Assembly (NCBI RefSeq): GCF_000471905.2
Contig: NW_006500178.1
Location: 4,041,024-4,105,023, forward strand
Reading direction: 5' to 3'
DNA: 64,000 nt
DNA from: Amborella trichopoda
Taxonomy: Eukaryota; Streptophyta; Magnoliopsida; Amborellales; Amborellaceae
A program made the position numbers and the translations under genes. Position 1 is the stretch's first letter. Each line of letters starts with the position of its first letter. The notes under the pieces were generated by a model. It did not search any database. It was not told the DNA's origin and saw only the letters and a program-made list of their open reading frames with translations. Below are positions 23,901 through 39,100 of this stretch, one piece after another.

Positions 23901-26900
23901 ACCCTACACTACCAATAGTCTTATAATCCCCACTAACCACTTAAGGATACTCGGCCCAATCCTCTACAGTCCCTCAATCCAAACCCCAACTACTCACTTA
24001 CACTCCTAAACATCATCCCTTCCACAATAAGCACACAAGCCAGGGTTGGGGCAACACTCAAACACTGAGAAAGCCCAAACCAGAAACATCAATTTGGCAG
24101 TATCTAAGGGTGTTGGTACAACCAGCTATTGAGAAGTAAGGTTTAAAAAATTGGGCAAGAGAGAAGTGGTAGGAAAAACCATGCAGGGGAAAAGTCAAGG
24201 GACCAAGACATGGTTATAGAGGAAACGGCCGCAGAAATGTCGTCTAAGACACTATATAACACCAGAATTAAGGAGATCTTACTCCGAAAGAGAGCACAAT
24301 CCTCGACAGGACTCAAACAGGCCCTCAACTAGGCCTACCCCATCTTAGGCATTAACTTCAAATAGCTTAATACATGGGAATTTCAGGCCCATGACTACGA
24401 CTCCTAGGAAAACATACAATGAGGTTCTAAGTCCCCAGAAGAAGGGAAGACCCCATCTTAGGGATTAACCTTCCTAGAGGAGATGTGAGTTGAGGAAAGA
24501 GATGGTGGTCGGAAGAATAAGCAGATCTTAGACGAAGGGTGAAGGAGAGGGAGGGATGGAGAGAAGAGACGAGAGGAAAGGAAGGGAGGAGGAAGAAGGG
24601 GCCGGGGGGAGACACCCTCACCCCCCTCCCCCAACACCTATGGGCCTCTCTCTCTCCAAAAAACGAAAGAGCTACTGAGAAGAGACTAAGGTGAAGAGGT
24701 GGAGAGAGACTATCTACTCAAGTAAAAAAAAACCTAAAGAAAGACTGAGAGAAAGCAAGAAGCACTAGAGAGAAACCAGGAGAGAGAGAGAGAGGGGTGA
24801 AGAAAAACTTGAGCAAAGGGAACGAGAATACAAAGTCATCTCTCTCTCTCAAGAAAACAAAACTAAGGAAGAAGGGGAGAGGGAAACATAAAGCTGAAAA
24901 GGAAGGACGTGAAATAAGAAGCAAAATAAAAAAGAAAAACAAGCAAGGCAGGAATGAAAAGCGTGGCTATGTGGAACTCAAGCTATTAAATTCAAAAAAA
25001 GAAATCTTTTTCTTTTATTTAATATACCTGAATTCCAGGCTTTCCAAAGCAAGAAAAACCATCCAGGAGCAATAAACAATCTTCCACTATAGTTTTGAGT
25101 ACAACACATATTCCTGAAATTTCGCATGAAATAAGACTGAAAAATAATTAAATCTACTGGGAAGACTTACTAGTAGGTGCCAAGAGTTACCCTCACGGGA
25201 TTTGATCCACCCCATACTCGATTCCTTGACCGATGACGCACTTTTGCCCCTTTTGATCTTGATGGAATTGATGAGAAGCTTTAATGGGCAATATCTCTTA
25301 CTCTAGGGTTTTAGAGAGCATACAAATCTGACTAGGATTTGTACGAATAAATTAGGGCTAGGCTTAAAGGCATAGAATCCGCCTAGGGCTAAGCATACCC
25401 CTTCTTCTTCAAACAGCTAAACCCTAATTAGGGTTTCAATGTGTCACCCTTGTCTTATCAAATTTTGGGTGGCATGAACCTTTTTGGAAGGGAGGAGAGA
25501 GAAAAATAAATTTTTAATGAAAGAGAATGACTTGGTGCATGGAAGAGAGAGAAATATGTGTTTTGAGAGGGAGGGGCTCAATGGTGTTCAAATAGAAAGA
25601 ATTTCCTCTCCTATTTGGATTAGAAATCCTTCCCTAGGTATTGCCTGTCCAGTGACCAATGTTTCAAAAAGCGCTAAGCAGTACCTAGGCGGTCGGGGGG
25701 TCCAAGCCGCCCAAAACCTGGGCGGCCCAATAGAAAAAAATTTTGTTTTGGGGTTTCTCTCTCTAAAATAGCCTCTACGGGTTTTAGGTTTCAAATAAAA
25801 CCACAATTTTGCCATTTAGTATTAAAAAAATGACCCAAAAATACCTTCAATGAGCCGCATTTCCGCCTCTAGGAGGGGCGCACGCCCGGGCGGGCGCCTA
25901 AGCCCAGGGATATCCGCCTAGTTTGGCTGCCCAGGGATATTTGCCTAGTTTGGCCGCCAAGGCCTGGGCGATGTGCCCAAGCTTTTCGGACCGCCTCGAC
26001 AGCTGCCCAGGCGCTGGGCGGTCCGCTTTTTAAAACAATGCCAATGACCCAATTCTGAGAGCACTATTAGGAACCTTATCCTCTTATAATTTGACCCAAG
26101 TCCAATTTCTATTTAAATTAGAAATATAACAAATCCAAAACTTTCGAATATCTTTTCAAAATATGTAGGAAGTCAAAATAATTAGAGTTTTGGTCAAACC
26201 AAACTCCTAATTAAAATAATTTTTTAATATTTAAAAGATTCCCCTAAAATAACTTATGACAAAAAAGAAATCACATAAATAAAAGAAAAGGGGTGTGCCA
26301 CACGAGAGATTAAATGGTCCCCACAATGGCCCACATCCCACTATCTGGGGCTGGATCCTGGGCCCCAATGTGCCTTTCCAAATTTCAGAAATTATGAAAA
26401 TGCCCTTCTGATGGATTTTACAGCATAAATGAATTTTTAAAATTTTGAAGTATTTGTAAAAAAAAAAAAAAAATTGTAATACCAAAATAAAATATTTTAG
26501 AAGTGGATTGGTACCAATGAGTTTAGGATATAACCAAAGCCAAAAACAGCCCAACCCATGGTCAGTCACCACATACTCCAACTGAAAATACATATTCCAC
26601 TATAAATTATCATTTTACAAGCTCTCTAGGCTTTTAAAGGCCGCAAAACCCAACGTGGAAAACGGTTAGAAACCAAGGGGGAAGAAAGGGAAAAGGAAGA
26701 GGCCAAAAAAGGGGGAGAAAGGACGAGATTAAAAGAACAAAGGAAAAGGTAAATAGAAAAACAATGATCAAACCAAAAGAAAATGATGTAGATCTACAAG
26801 AGCAAAAAGATGAATGAAAGAGGAAAGAGAGGAAATAGAAGATCTGGTCACAAGACGGAAGGAGAAGGGAAAGGAGAGAAAGAGCAGGAAGAGAAGCAGA

Positions 26901-29900
26901 GCAACAAATCAACAAAGAAATGGGGAGAGAGAGATGGAAGGAGGGAGGAGGGAACTGTAGAAAAGAGAGGAGGAACAGATCTAAATAGAGAGCAACACCC
27001 TTGAGCGATAGGTATGAAGATAGTAGTAGCAACCAGCAGTGGCATCAACCAGCGAATGGTGAGGGCAGCAACCTACAGCGGCAGTATCAGCAAGCACCAA
27101 GGGCTTCAACTAGCATCGGCAGAGACCATTGAGCACCAGAGGCAGCAATAACCAACAAGCGGCAGGGGCAAGAACCAGGGCAGCAACCTTGGGGTAACGG
27201 AGCCGAGCGAAACCCTAGTTTTCTCTTATGATGAATATTACTACGTCGAGGAAGGGAAGCACGAGGTAGGATCTAAAACGAGTGGGCAATGGAGGTTGCA
27301 CAGAAGAAACCTTGAGTAAAGGGGCCCTCTTGATTCTTATTTTCCCCTCGATACCAAGGTTGTAGTTAGATATAAGAAGCATATTAATATAGCAACTGCT
27401 TTAAGAGGGGAGACATGGCGGCGTGATGAATAAATCAAGCTAGCATTTCTTTTAATGCCCCTCACTTGAAGAGCTTCCAAGCTATATTGGAAGTAGTGGG
27501 GTAGTTTGGACTTGGATTTAAGGTCCCTAACTTATGAGCTCAAGAGGACCTTACTTAAGAAAGAGGTGAAGCTCACAAATAAGTATTTTAAAGGCCCCAC
27601 AAGAATGCATGTTGGAATTACAAGGTTGTCATAATGACAGGTTCATGGACTAATAGGAGGGGAAGAAGTATCACAAATTTTATGATGAATGGTCCGATGG
27701 GGAAATGTTTTTGAAAATCAATTGAAGCATCTTGGGAAACACATAATACAAAGTTCATATTTTAGTAGTGGACTAGTGTATAGAGGAGGTGGGTGAGCAG
27801 TTAGTCATTGACGTAGTTTAAGATATAGTTGCAACCAATATGGTGGCTACGAATCTATTGTTAGAGAAAAGGTAACACATCTTAGACACCTTGCATGGCA
27901 CATTGAATTGAGCTCACGCTTGAGGTGATAAGTTACAAGTGATTAGCACAACAAAGAAAACAAGGGTCTTCATTGTTTTCATATAAATCCACACCCAAAC
28001 CCCAGCTATGATGAAATTCATAGAGAAGTCGGGATCGATGAGGCTAGGGGCGAATAGATTTGACACTTGTTATTTATCACTTCAATCTATATTGGCCCAC
28101 AAAGACAAGCTCAAGGCCATGTTTGTATTTGAATGATGGACCAAGAGCATGTGGTCCAAGCAAGCAAAGGGAAGTGTCTAATAGTCCTTAGCATCCTCGG
28201 TTTTCAAATGGGACCGTTTGCGCCATCCAAGCATTCGATCCATTGGTGAAGGCCTTGCACATGAAGGAGAATGAACCACCCCATTTAGAAGGTGATGGGG
28301 GTTGCCGAGGAAGATATTTCAAAGAGTATTCTTTTATTTTGGTTACTGTAGATGATTAGTGGGACAGCCACCTGCACACCTATATAGGCCCTCGCATGCA
28401 AGCATAGTATTTTTCAAAACCTTACTTTTATATTGATTATGCTCAAATAATATAATTTTTTAAGTAACATATGCATGTGTATTATTTTATTTTTAATGCA
28501 ATATTTAATGAGAACTCAAGAGCTTGATTCATTATCATTTTAGCCTTTCCCCAATTAATTGGATCGGCTACATGAATCATGGGTCTCCATTCTGCTCTAT
28601 TAAAGTTCATATCCTCAGTGAGACCATAAGTCCCCATATCCTTTCATACTACTTCCAACCATGTCTTTTTGGGCCTACGTTTTGCCCTTTTAAGTCCTTC
28701 CACTTGAACTAACTTGTACCTCCTAACAAGTGTTGTACTTGGTCGGAGACACACCTAAGTCTACTCTCTCTTATTCTATTGCCTATTGGTGCCACGCCTA
28801 AATTCTCTCGAATAGATGCATTTCGNNNNNNNNNNNNNNNNNNNNNNNNNNNNNNNNNNNNNNNNNNNNNNNNNNNNNNNNNNNNNNNNNNNNNNNNNNN
28901 NNNNNNNNNNNNNNNNNNNNNNNNNNNNNNNNNNNNNNNNNNNNNNNNNNNNNNNNNNNNNNNNNNNNNNNNNNNNNNNNNNNNNNNNNNNNNNNNNNNN
29001 NNNNNNNNNNNNNNNNNNNNNNNNNNNNNNNNNNNNNNNNNNNNNNNNNNNNNNNNNNNNNNNNNNNNNNNNNNNNNNNNNNNNNNNNNNNNNNNNNNNN
29101 NNNNNNNNNNNNNNNNNNNNNNNNNNNNNNNNNNNNNNNNNNNNNNNNNNNNNNNNNNNNNNNNNNNNNNNNNNNNNNNNNNNNNNNNNNNNNNNNNNNN
29201 NTTGTTTTTTGTTTGCCCAACTCAAAAGCCTGAATCTCCTATAAAAAATTTGAGAAAAATTAGATTGTTGGCCATTATATGAACCAAAGCCAAGAATCGC
29301 CTTTGTACTCACAACGAACCGGGTGATCATTATGGTGTACCAGATCTGGCAAGCCAGGTGATTCCCCAATCGAGGCTATCTGAGATGAGAGACCCCCCAT
29401 ATCCAAGCCTACTTGGTTGATTCTGAGTTGGCGTGCAGTTTTCAACCATTGATCCAAGACATGACTATGAAATCAGAAAATGAAAATTGACAACAGGTGG
29501 TCATTAGCTAGAAATTTGTCAGAAAACAAAAAATCAACAAATCAAAGACATCGGGTTCAAAATTCAAAGACTTTTCAAACTCCCCCTAGGATCAAGATCC
29601 CATCAAACAAGGATCTACCCCATTGTCATTAAGGTCTCAATCCCCATCCAATATTCCTTATTAGTCAGGGATCAAGATCCCTTGATGGGGTAAGTGAGCT
29701 CCACTTAGACTTCAACTCTAGGATCACGAGAGAGATTTCGAGGATCAAGAGCCCCGCCACCAAAAAAAACACAAACAAAATCAAAAAAAAGAAAAAGCTC
29801 CCCACGTCTACGCTTTGAACTCATCTATGCATAGTAGAGCATAACACAACACCTGAAAAATACACTAAAAATGAGTTTTTAACTATTTGATAAATAAATT

Positions 29901-32900
29901 TAATTAGGGTTGGTTTTCTTATCTCTTCCAACCCACCATCCCCCACCCCACCCCTTCTCCCACCTCTTCTTAACCCCTCTTCCCAGCCACCTAGGCTGTG
30001 GCTTCCAAATTGTAAAACAATATACCATACCATATTCCAAGATTTGTTTTTAGGCTAAGAAGTGCCTCAAACTCCTGTCATGGGATCAGATAACCTTGTT
30101 TCCCTTGCTCATCAACTGGATCATTCTCACCATACTAAACCGAATAAAATAGGTAGTTGTTGTGGCCCCATGCTATAAATCTTTCAAGAAGTTAGATACA
30201 AATTGAGGTATGTCAATCAAAGAAAATTACAATCTGAGTCTACTAATTCACAGTTTCAAGCAAACAGTTCCAGAAAAAGAAAAATCCACAGTTTGAAGCA
30301 TGAGATGTAATATATTGTCGTGGCCTATATGAAGATAAGGAATCCCAAATTATCAATTAACTATTACATTTAAAATTATGGTAAAAAAATAAGGAAATTG
30401 AACTCTCATTAAAGAATAGGATCCCCAAGAAAAACAGTCCAGTATGCATTTATTACAACAGAATATAGCTAACCACAAGCAGCATTATATAACACTTCAA
30501 GAACATTACACAGTACAACAAGAGAAATATGGGAAAGATTCAACCATCCATTGAAGTTCAAACTCGCCACTGATAGTGCTATTCAAGAATGCAACATGAA
30601 AATCATCACATATTTAGTTAAGTGTGGGTCCTAGAGGCAGTTTAGAAGTCATATAGTAGCCCCAGAAGACTCCCCCTCTCCTTGTGTGCTTTATATGCCT
30701 CACAAAGTCCTGCTCTCTTGCAGCCACCACACAAAAAAGGATACATGATCAAAGGGGAAGAGGAAGAGGTCAAGGAAGACCAAATCTTAAAACCTAGGTG
30801 CTCCAACCCAACAAACAAGGTCATACGAACAATGAATGTTGAATGGATGCCTATTGTCAGACTCCTATTTTAGCATCATGCCTGCAGACAAAATGAGGCA
30901 CACGACAATGATAGATAAAGTAGAAAAGACCTGCAAGTTTTGTAACGGACTTGTCCTACAATGGAGGATTTAGCTATCGCTCAAGGCAAACAAGTTCTTT
31001 AAACCAACAAACCTATATGAGGGAGTACCCATAACCTTGACCGACCTTCGGTGGGTGGCAAGGTTGGTGAGGTGTGGAGCACATGAGGCTCGGCATGTGG
31101 GCACAAGTGGGCTAGCAGCGAAGGCCATTGGTGTGGGACTTTGAGAAAGATGGTGTGAACAGATGGCTTGATAGTTGGAATTAATGGACCACCAGAACCA
31201 GTAGGCTTAAGGGTTAGATGATCGATCCACGGCAAGTATGACATGACATGACATGGATATGACAATGTGTGAGATGCATTCTGAGCATACACTGTCAAAC
31301 AATAATGGTGAAGTGTGAGATTTTAATTGTGTAATGCCCCGGACATGGACTTATGTAATGGCCATATGCCATGTGAGAAAGGCTAACTGCACATGTAATG
31401 GGCCAGTGTGGCAATTGATGATAGAGGACTACCAATGCGCTTTAGAAGTTGCATGCATGGTCCAATAATGAGCTGCAGAGGGGAGGGGGTTTGGTTAGAC
31501 CATTAACCCCATGTAATGAGGCATGATGAGCAGGCCGTTGATGCTAGGGGGTGGGCTTGTAACTGCGATACCAGGTAGTTTACATGTAAATGAAAGTGTG
31601 ATTGTAGGCATTCTAGGGGTTATATAAACCCCTCGCCCAGACCTTTAAGGGACATTTATGGATGTACACGAGAAAGTGCATATAGTGAAATAAAGGTGGA
31701 TCGAGGACCTAGCTAAATTCTTTGTGTGTGTTGCATTCTTGTCTCCCCATCCTCTTTTGAGTGCTTGTGGAAGGTTGGCTTTGCCTTAGTCCAGGTTCCA
31801 CCTTGGCTTGATGTCACATGGTTTGGCTAAGTGCAACTAGCCCTTTGTGATAGTTGGGGTGGGAGTGTTATCAGTGACCATGGTTGGAAGTGTCTCGGCA
31901 AAATTTTGGGACTGTGTCACGCACATTAAGGAGCAATGGGAGCAAATCATAACACAAGGGCTCCAAAATGATGGGTTTGGAGCCCATTACTGTCTTAGAA
32001 ACTCGGATTGGAGCCTTGGAGATAAACCTGAAGAATAGATGCAACGCCTACAACGCTCATATGAGAGAGCACTTGGTTGACCTAAAAAAGTTCACGAATC
32101 TTGAAAAAAGACATGGCTCTAGTCTGGAAGACCTTGTGCAACACCTTCGGTGGGCTTGGACAATTAAAGCATGAGAGTGCCAACAGCTATGATGTTAGAT
32201 TGCGTGAAGGGCTTCATGGAGTTGGAGAACTTGGACATGGAGTGCTGATTGCATATAAGGATGATTGGGTTGGCATATGGGTCAAGCAGCTCACTGGATA
32301 TGCAAAACCCTAGAGAAGGATGTTGGTCAAGGAAACTTTGAAAACCCAAGTGAGCGTTTAAGACCTAGGATGAGCATTTAAGAGGGCTTAAAACAAGAAA
32401 AAACGTATTCATTCTTCCAAGCACTACATGCTGCTGGCTTATAAGGGTTTGCAGAAGCCTTGATATTTAATCTATATGAGGGAGTAAGAAGTTCATGTAT
32501 CTCATTTTGGACATCTAGACAATGAGAGAGGAGAACCAGTTAGTTCAATTTCATGATGGGTTGCAAAGTTGAGCTTGGGCTGAGATATGGACGTAAGGTG
32601 TGCAAGCTTGCTCATTGTTATGGCGGTAGCTAAGGGCCTAGCAAACTACAACCCTCTTGAAGAGATGGAGTCACCTCACGAGGATGGGCCTTCACGGTCC
32701 ACTTTTTCTAAGGAATTGGGCACTAGACATGAGAACATGGCCACCAAAAACATAGAGGCACCTAGGATGTCCTTCTCAGGCCATTCCATTGCACAACGGC
32801 AATCATCGAGCAAGAGACTGCCCACAAAAAGTGGCCCCACATGAGAGGCTTGGGCACGTGTACATATATGAGCTAGGACACAGACCATGCTGTAGTAACT

Positions 32901-35900
32901 TGGGCAAGATAGTGCGATGGATGACTTGATGGTGGGACTTGGCATACCATTGAGACCAATAGGCCAAGGCTTAGATGGTAGATAAATGGATACGCTTAGC
33001 CTGGGAAGCTTGTTGACCTCAAGAGTAGGATTTTAATTGTGAAATTGCCCCATACATGGGCCTATATGACAGCCATAGGCCATATGAGAGAGGGTGAGTG
33101 CACATATAATGCGCCTGTAAAGTCATTGATGGTGTTTACATGCACGGTGCAATAATGAAAATCAACCCAGCCATTGATGGGCCAGCATGGGCTTGTAACT
33201 ACCGCACCAAGTGGTTAGCAGAAATAGTAGAGCAACTCTTAATGACCATGTCACAAAGGGATGAGTAAGCAAGCATACTCAGGGCTACGTAAACCCCTTG
33301 CCTTTGAGGGACATCCATGGCAGTGAATGAGCAAGTGTATAGGGTGAAATAAAGGTGGCTTGAGGCCCTTTGTATACTTTGTGCATGCCTTGGGAGCTTG
33401 TCACACTCCATTGCTGTTGTTTGCTTGTGAAAAGCTGGCTTTGCCGTAGTCTAGGATCAACTTTGGCTTGGCACTGCACAGTTTGGCTGTAAGTGAAAAT
33501 TGGGACCTATGACATCTGCCAATGCCAATGAATTGTGCATAGAGTACCTCCAGCATGAAGAAGTCTACAACTGCAGAAACAGAGCAAGCATGTCCAACTT
33601 TTAAGAGAAAATGGTGCAGCTTCCACATCTCAGGGTGAAGGTAATGCTAAGTCTTAACTTTCTTCTTCCACATGGACCATTGATTAGAGATCATCAAATC
33701 ACATAACCAGCATGTCCAGCCCTATCTCATTCACTTGAGTTGGGACAAAGACATCTACTCAAAGAATGGGACATTTTGACCTACCATCATATATTTCCTC
33801 TATCTGATGAGTTGTGTGTTCCATCATTACCTTCCAATCATCTTTCCTTCAGCCATATTACCAAAATTTCCTCCAATTTAACAAAATTCAATACTGCTCA
33901 AGGCAGTCTTTAATTCCCACCGTGTTTCTCAGAATTCAAGAACTAAGAGGAATATTTTTCTTCAGAATAAAAAACAAAAAAAGCAAGTACAGGAAAGAAT
34001 GGTGAAGGAAAGAGTCAATTGGATGCATTTTCTTTGTACAGCACCCAAATAGATTTATCACCTATTGAAAACCTAAAGAGAAACAAACCATCATTAGACC
34101 ATTTTGGATTAGTTGGATGTACACATTTCTTAAAACACCATCATTAAATCATCTTGGATTAGTTGAATGTATATATTTCTTATTGAAATCTGTAGTAGCA
34201 AGTTCAGACCTAGGTTGATTACCATCAATTCTTAGGTTAAGCTCCAAAAAGAAGAAGGACGTATGTTGCGATGTTTGAAGAAGAGTCAATATGTCCCTCT
34301 TCTTAAAAGATGCATCGCCCTCTTATGCAAAAATGAACTTAAAATGGACATTACGCATTATGTGCCCATAAATGGCCCTAATATATTACCATCACAAGAA
34401 AAATCCCCTCAAGCTCTTACACAAAAGCATAGCAATTTTCTTTTTTTTTCAAAAAAAGGGGTTTTGTTAGGGTACTCCTACACATAGAGTAGTTCCTTAA
34501 TATACTCAACATTTTTTGGCATTTTCTACCCTTGATTTGTAATATAAAATTTTTCTGAGCAAGGACATATTTCATCATTAAGAGGGGTAGAATAGAAATT
34601 TCTATAAGAAACTAGTGGCATTCTATTAGCGGTTAAAATATCATAAATGCTCCATGTGGGTGATGTCACACCTCTTGTGGATGATGTCATTCTCCATTAT
34701 AGTTTTTCTTTATATCAAGGATTTCTAATCTACCCAAGATTAATTATCTAAAATACCCCTAGACAAGAAATTTACTATATTATAGAGTAATGGTATCACG
34801 TGTCAAAAAATATTGAGTACATCAAGGAAATGCTATGTGTGTAGGAGTACCCTAACAAAACCCAAAAAAAAATTACTAAAATAGAAGTAGAAAGAATCAA
34901 AAGCAAAAAACAGATGTCAAGGCAGCATCTAAGGATTCCAACATTGAAATTGTGTCAACAAAGCGATTCTCCAAGAACCCTTTCATTTGGCAAGGGTATG
35001 AGCCTCTTGGTTAGCTCTCCTAAGAAGGCATACAAAAAACGCATTCTTAGTGTCCACATCTATCAAAGATCTCACCAACAATCATAGTTAACCTCCACGG
35101 ACTAGAGGACTTTTTATGGGTCGAGACAATCCCCCTCCACTATTAATCAACTTCTTAAATGCAAGGAACAGATACATAGACCTGCAAGCAATGCATGACC
35201 CCCTGTAGTGTAGAATTGCAAATCCCCTATGGACCCGAAAAGCTTTTAAGCTTCCTACCTTCTTCATCCTAAATATGCCACCAAAACCAGCTGGTCCCGG
35301 ATTACCATGTGAAGGCATCAACATGGATCAAACTTTAGCTTCATCGACCCTTCATTGTAGCAACCCAAACTGCCCTAGGTTGAAAGGAATGGTGGACCCA
35401 ATAAGGCCAAAGTCATACAATCCTTGATCAACTCAATAGCATTGAAACCCCAGAATTCTAATTGAAGCAAAGCCCACGTGGTTGCCATATTCCTAATCCT
35501 CTCCTTGAAGACCAATTTGCTTAGCCTTTGATACCTGAAAATATGACAATTCCACTCTTTCCAAATGCACCACATACTGGCTATAATGCCCAACTGCCAA
35601 AGCACACATCAAGATACTCCAACAAGGTTTTCAAACTTGAATTTGGACTAGGACAAATACCGAGTTCACTTGTTGACTGCGCAAATTTCTAAAATCGTCT
35701 TTCTTAAAAATGAAAAATAAAAATCAGTCAAAAATTATGAAAATTCAATGTAAATTTTATGATATCAATTTTAATTGTAATCCAATTTCTAACGAATAGA
35801 AATAATTTTACATTAAACATCATAATAAATTATAATTAAACTAAAACCAATTTATGAAAAGTATTTAATGCAACACGGGACACAGTCGTTGGAATGCATA

Positions 35901-36156
35901 CCACAACGCACCAAACGTTGGATTCCAATTGCAACAAAAATGGTGCTCCCACAAAACGGTAAATTGAACTATGCAAAAAAGAGGCACCAATTTTAAAAAA
36001 TTTAGAATTCAATTTCTTTTTCAGATTCATAATCTCCACGATTGATATCGAACTGTAAGAATTTGGATCAAAAATCCATCTCCAAGATGGAATTTGGAGG
36101 GAGACGCAGGTAAATAGATGAGTCGTCTTCCGCACCAAAACTAGATCCATCTATTT

Positions 36157-36198
<42 letters not shown>

Positions 36199-39100
36199 GC
36201 CATCATCGTCGTCGTCGTCATTGTCAAAGCCTTTTTCCAACTAATTAGGGTCGGCCACACAAATCTTGGTCCGCCATTCTGCTCTATTAAGGGTCATACC
36301 CTCAGTGGGGCCAAGTCCCTATATCTTTTCTCACTACTTCCAACCATGTCCTTTTAGGACTATCTCTTACCCTTTTTGAGCCTTCCACTTGAACTAACTC
36401 CAACCTCCTAATAAGTATTGTACTGGATTTGTGCCACTCATGGCCAATCGACCTAAGTTTACTCTCTCTCATATTATAGCCTATTGGTGTCTAATTTTTT
36501 TCGAATGTATTCATTATGAATTCTATCCCTTCTTGTCTTGCCACTCATCCATCACAACATCTTCATCTCCACTACACTTATTCTATCAAAGTTGTCCTAA
36601 TGAACTTGCGCTTTAGCCTCATTGATATGCAGCGATCACATAAAATTTTGATTGTACATCTCCATTTCACCCACCCAACTCTAATTCTATATGCGACATC
36701 TTCCCCAATCTCTCCATTTTCCTGAATTATCGATCAAAGATATCGAAAGTCCGCTCTTTTTGGTATTTCCTAGCTGTCAATATTAACTACTTCTCTCTAC
36801 TCCTATTATTACTAAACTTACATTCCATATATTATCTTTGTCCATCTAATTTTAAAACCTTTAGATTCTAGAGCATTCCTCCAAAGCTCTAACTTTGTGT
36901 TGACACCATTTCGGGTCTCATCGATCAAAACTATGTGATTTGCGAACAAAATGAACTATAACAGAGATTCATATCCAAAATATCAAAATGTTAATCCGGA
37001 GTACAAAAATGTTACATCCCAAAAACATAAATGCTATGTGCCTTTTGACAGGCTCATACCTCAATATGAATACAATTGGTTTCAATTAAGACCAAATCTA
37101 ATCCAATGTTTTTTAGGCCACTAAAACACATCAAGATTGAATGATAATATATTATATTATAAGAATGCCTCCAGATGGCATCATTACTCACTCAACAACT
37201 CATGTATCAAGCAGGCTGTCGACATCTTCAGAAAGGTCACCACCCGGGCCACGCATTATGGGGCAAACCTAATACTCCTTGCGTGCCCACGTCAATATCA
37301 GAGAGGGTTATAACATGTGCATTATTGTTTATGAGACTAGATTGGGAATGCCACTATATTATTTAAAGCCACATTTTCATTCCATATTTAAGTACACTTT
37401 ACCATTTTATATTCATGAGGGTAAATTTGTGTTATATAAGTGCATTATTCAAAATTTGGGCAAGAGACTGTGATATTTGTACCGTTGAGTAATCAACATA
37501 GGTGACTCATAACCAACCAATCACAAACAAAATTGTAACCTATCCCATCTTGGAAATGGGAATGGCAACAAGTACCTCCCTCCCTCTCTCCCAATATTTG
37601 ATTACAGATAAACCTTTTAGAGATACGGCATGTACCAAAGTCTGCCTGGCAACTGAGCCAATTATGATTGCATGTCCTCATGCGATCAAAATGGGCAGCC
37701 AAGTCATGGGCGCATCAAGTGGTAGTTCTTATTTGTATCATGTGGTAACTAAAATGAGTTCCTAAAACAAACATTTTAGTGGACAACAAACATAAACGGA
37801 AAAACTTTGGATATTCTAAAGTTGGTAAGATGATGTCCAACAGATCCACTACTAGGTACTACGCATGTTGGCAGCAATATCATGAAATGGAAAAAGTAAA
37901 AAACAAAATATGGTTGCAATCTAAGTCTAGTTCCAAGCAGAAAACAGAGGTAGAGGATTCCAAAACATGTGTGAATAAACGGGAAACTCAATATCAAGAT
38001 GGCAAAACATAACACATGGAAAACACAAAGAAGCAGGTGGTTCCAATGAGATGATTCCCAACTCACTTCCTCTCTCACATGGAAATAAGCCTCCACATTC
38101 GCATCACAAGGAACTTGTGAGAAGAGAGTCCCTTTTTGTTAATATTGATGATCTCCTCTAAGACTTTTAATCCTGTATAGGTATGTCCAATTAAGACAAG
38201 CCCACTTAGTGACATTAAGTGAATTGCCCTCAACAATTGGTGAGATCAAGTAGAAATGAGAAAAGATATTAAGGCCATCAAAGAGAGACATGGCTTTTTC
38301 CAAGCTGGCGAAAAGGCTTGGCAAATACTTTTCTTATGTTGCTTGAGCGATCGCTTGTAGTGCCTTTGATCCTAGTGCTTAGATTGTGATGCAAGTTATC
38401 AAGAAGAGGTAGTCAAAATGATAACAAAATAGAGGTTGCGCAAAGATGTCAAATTCAAATTTTGTAGCTCTAGAAGTTCATGTACAATCATGACCTGGAA
38501 TAAAAGACATTCCCATGTTAAAATATATATAAGACAAGGTGCCCTTGATCCAATAAATAATACCAAACGCTCCTATACCATAACATAGAAGACAACCAAT
38601 ATTTGAGATCATGGATTAGAGGGTGCATCTCCTATTCATTCTTCTCAGTCCTCATCAACGGCTCAGCCAGAGATTTCTTCCCCTCCTCTAGGGGTCTTAG
38701 ACAAGGAGACCCCCTATCACCTTTCCTCTTTGGCATTGTTGCTGAGGTATTCAATAAATCCATCTCTGGTATGCATCATAGCAGTATTCTCAAAGGTTTT
38801 AAGGTAGGGAGAAACGTCCTAGGGATCTCTCACCTCCAATATGCCGACGATATCCTCATATTTTGTAACGTCAGCCCTCAACAGATCAACTATTAATGGC
38901 TCTTCTAAAATGCTTTAAGATGGGAACTAACATCAGATTCAGTATGGCCAAATCAAAGATGATGGGAGTTGCTCTAACGACTCACGTACTTTCTTCCCTA
39001 GCAGATAAATTGGGGTGCAAATTGGAAGTAATGCCTTCCCCCAATTTGGGTTTACCATTCTGTATTGGCAAAGCCCAACACAAGTCAACAGAGCCATATA

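Noticed and set aside
28776..29369. Open frames across the N run
   Set aside because: Unknown bases contain no stop codon; artefact.
31846..31890. TTATCAGTGACC as a Met-tRNA primer site after the first LTR-like repeat
   Set aside because: Too many mismatches to TGGTATCAGAGC to support.
36158..36220. Independent trinucleotide microsatellite
   Set aside because: It is the expected 3' tail of an RTE LINE, not a separate feature.
37502..38096. Open frames between repeats
   Set aside because: No domain, no splice context, opposite strands overlap.
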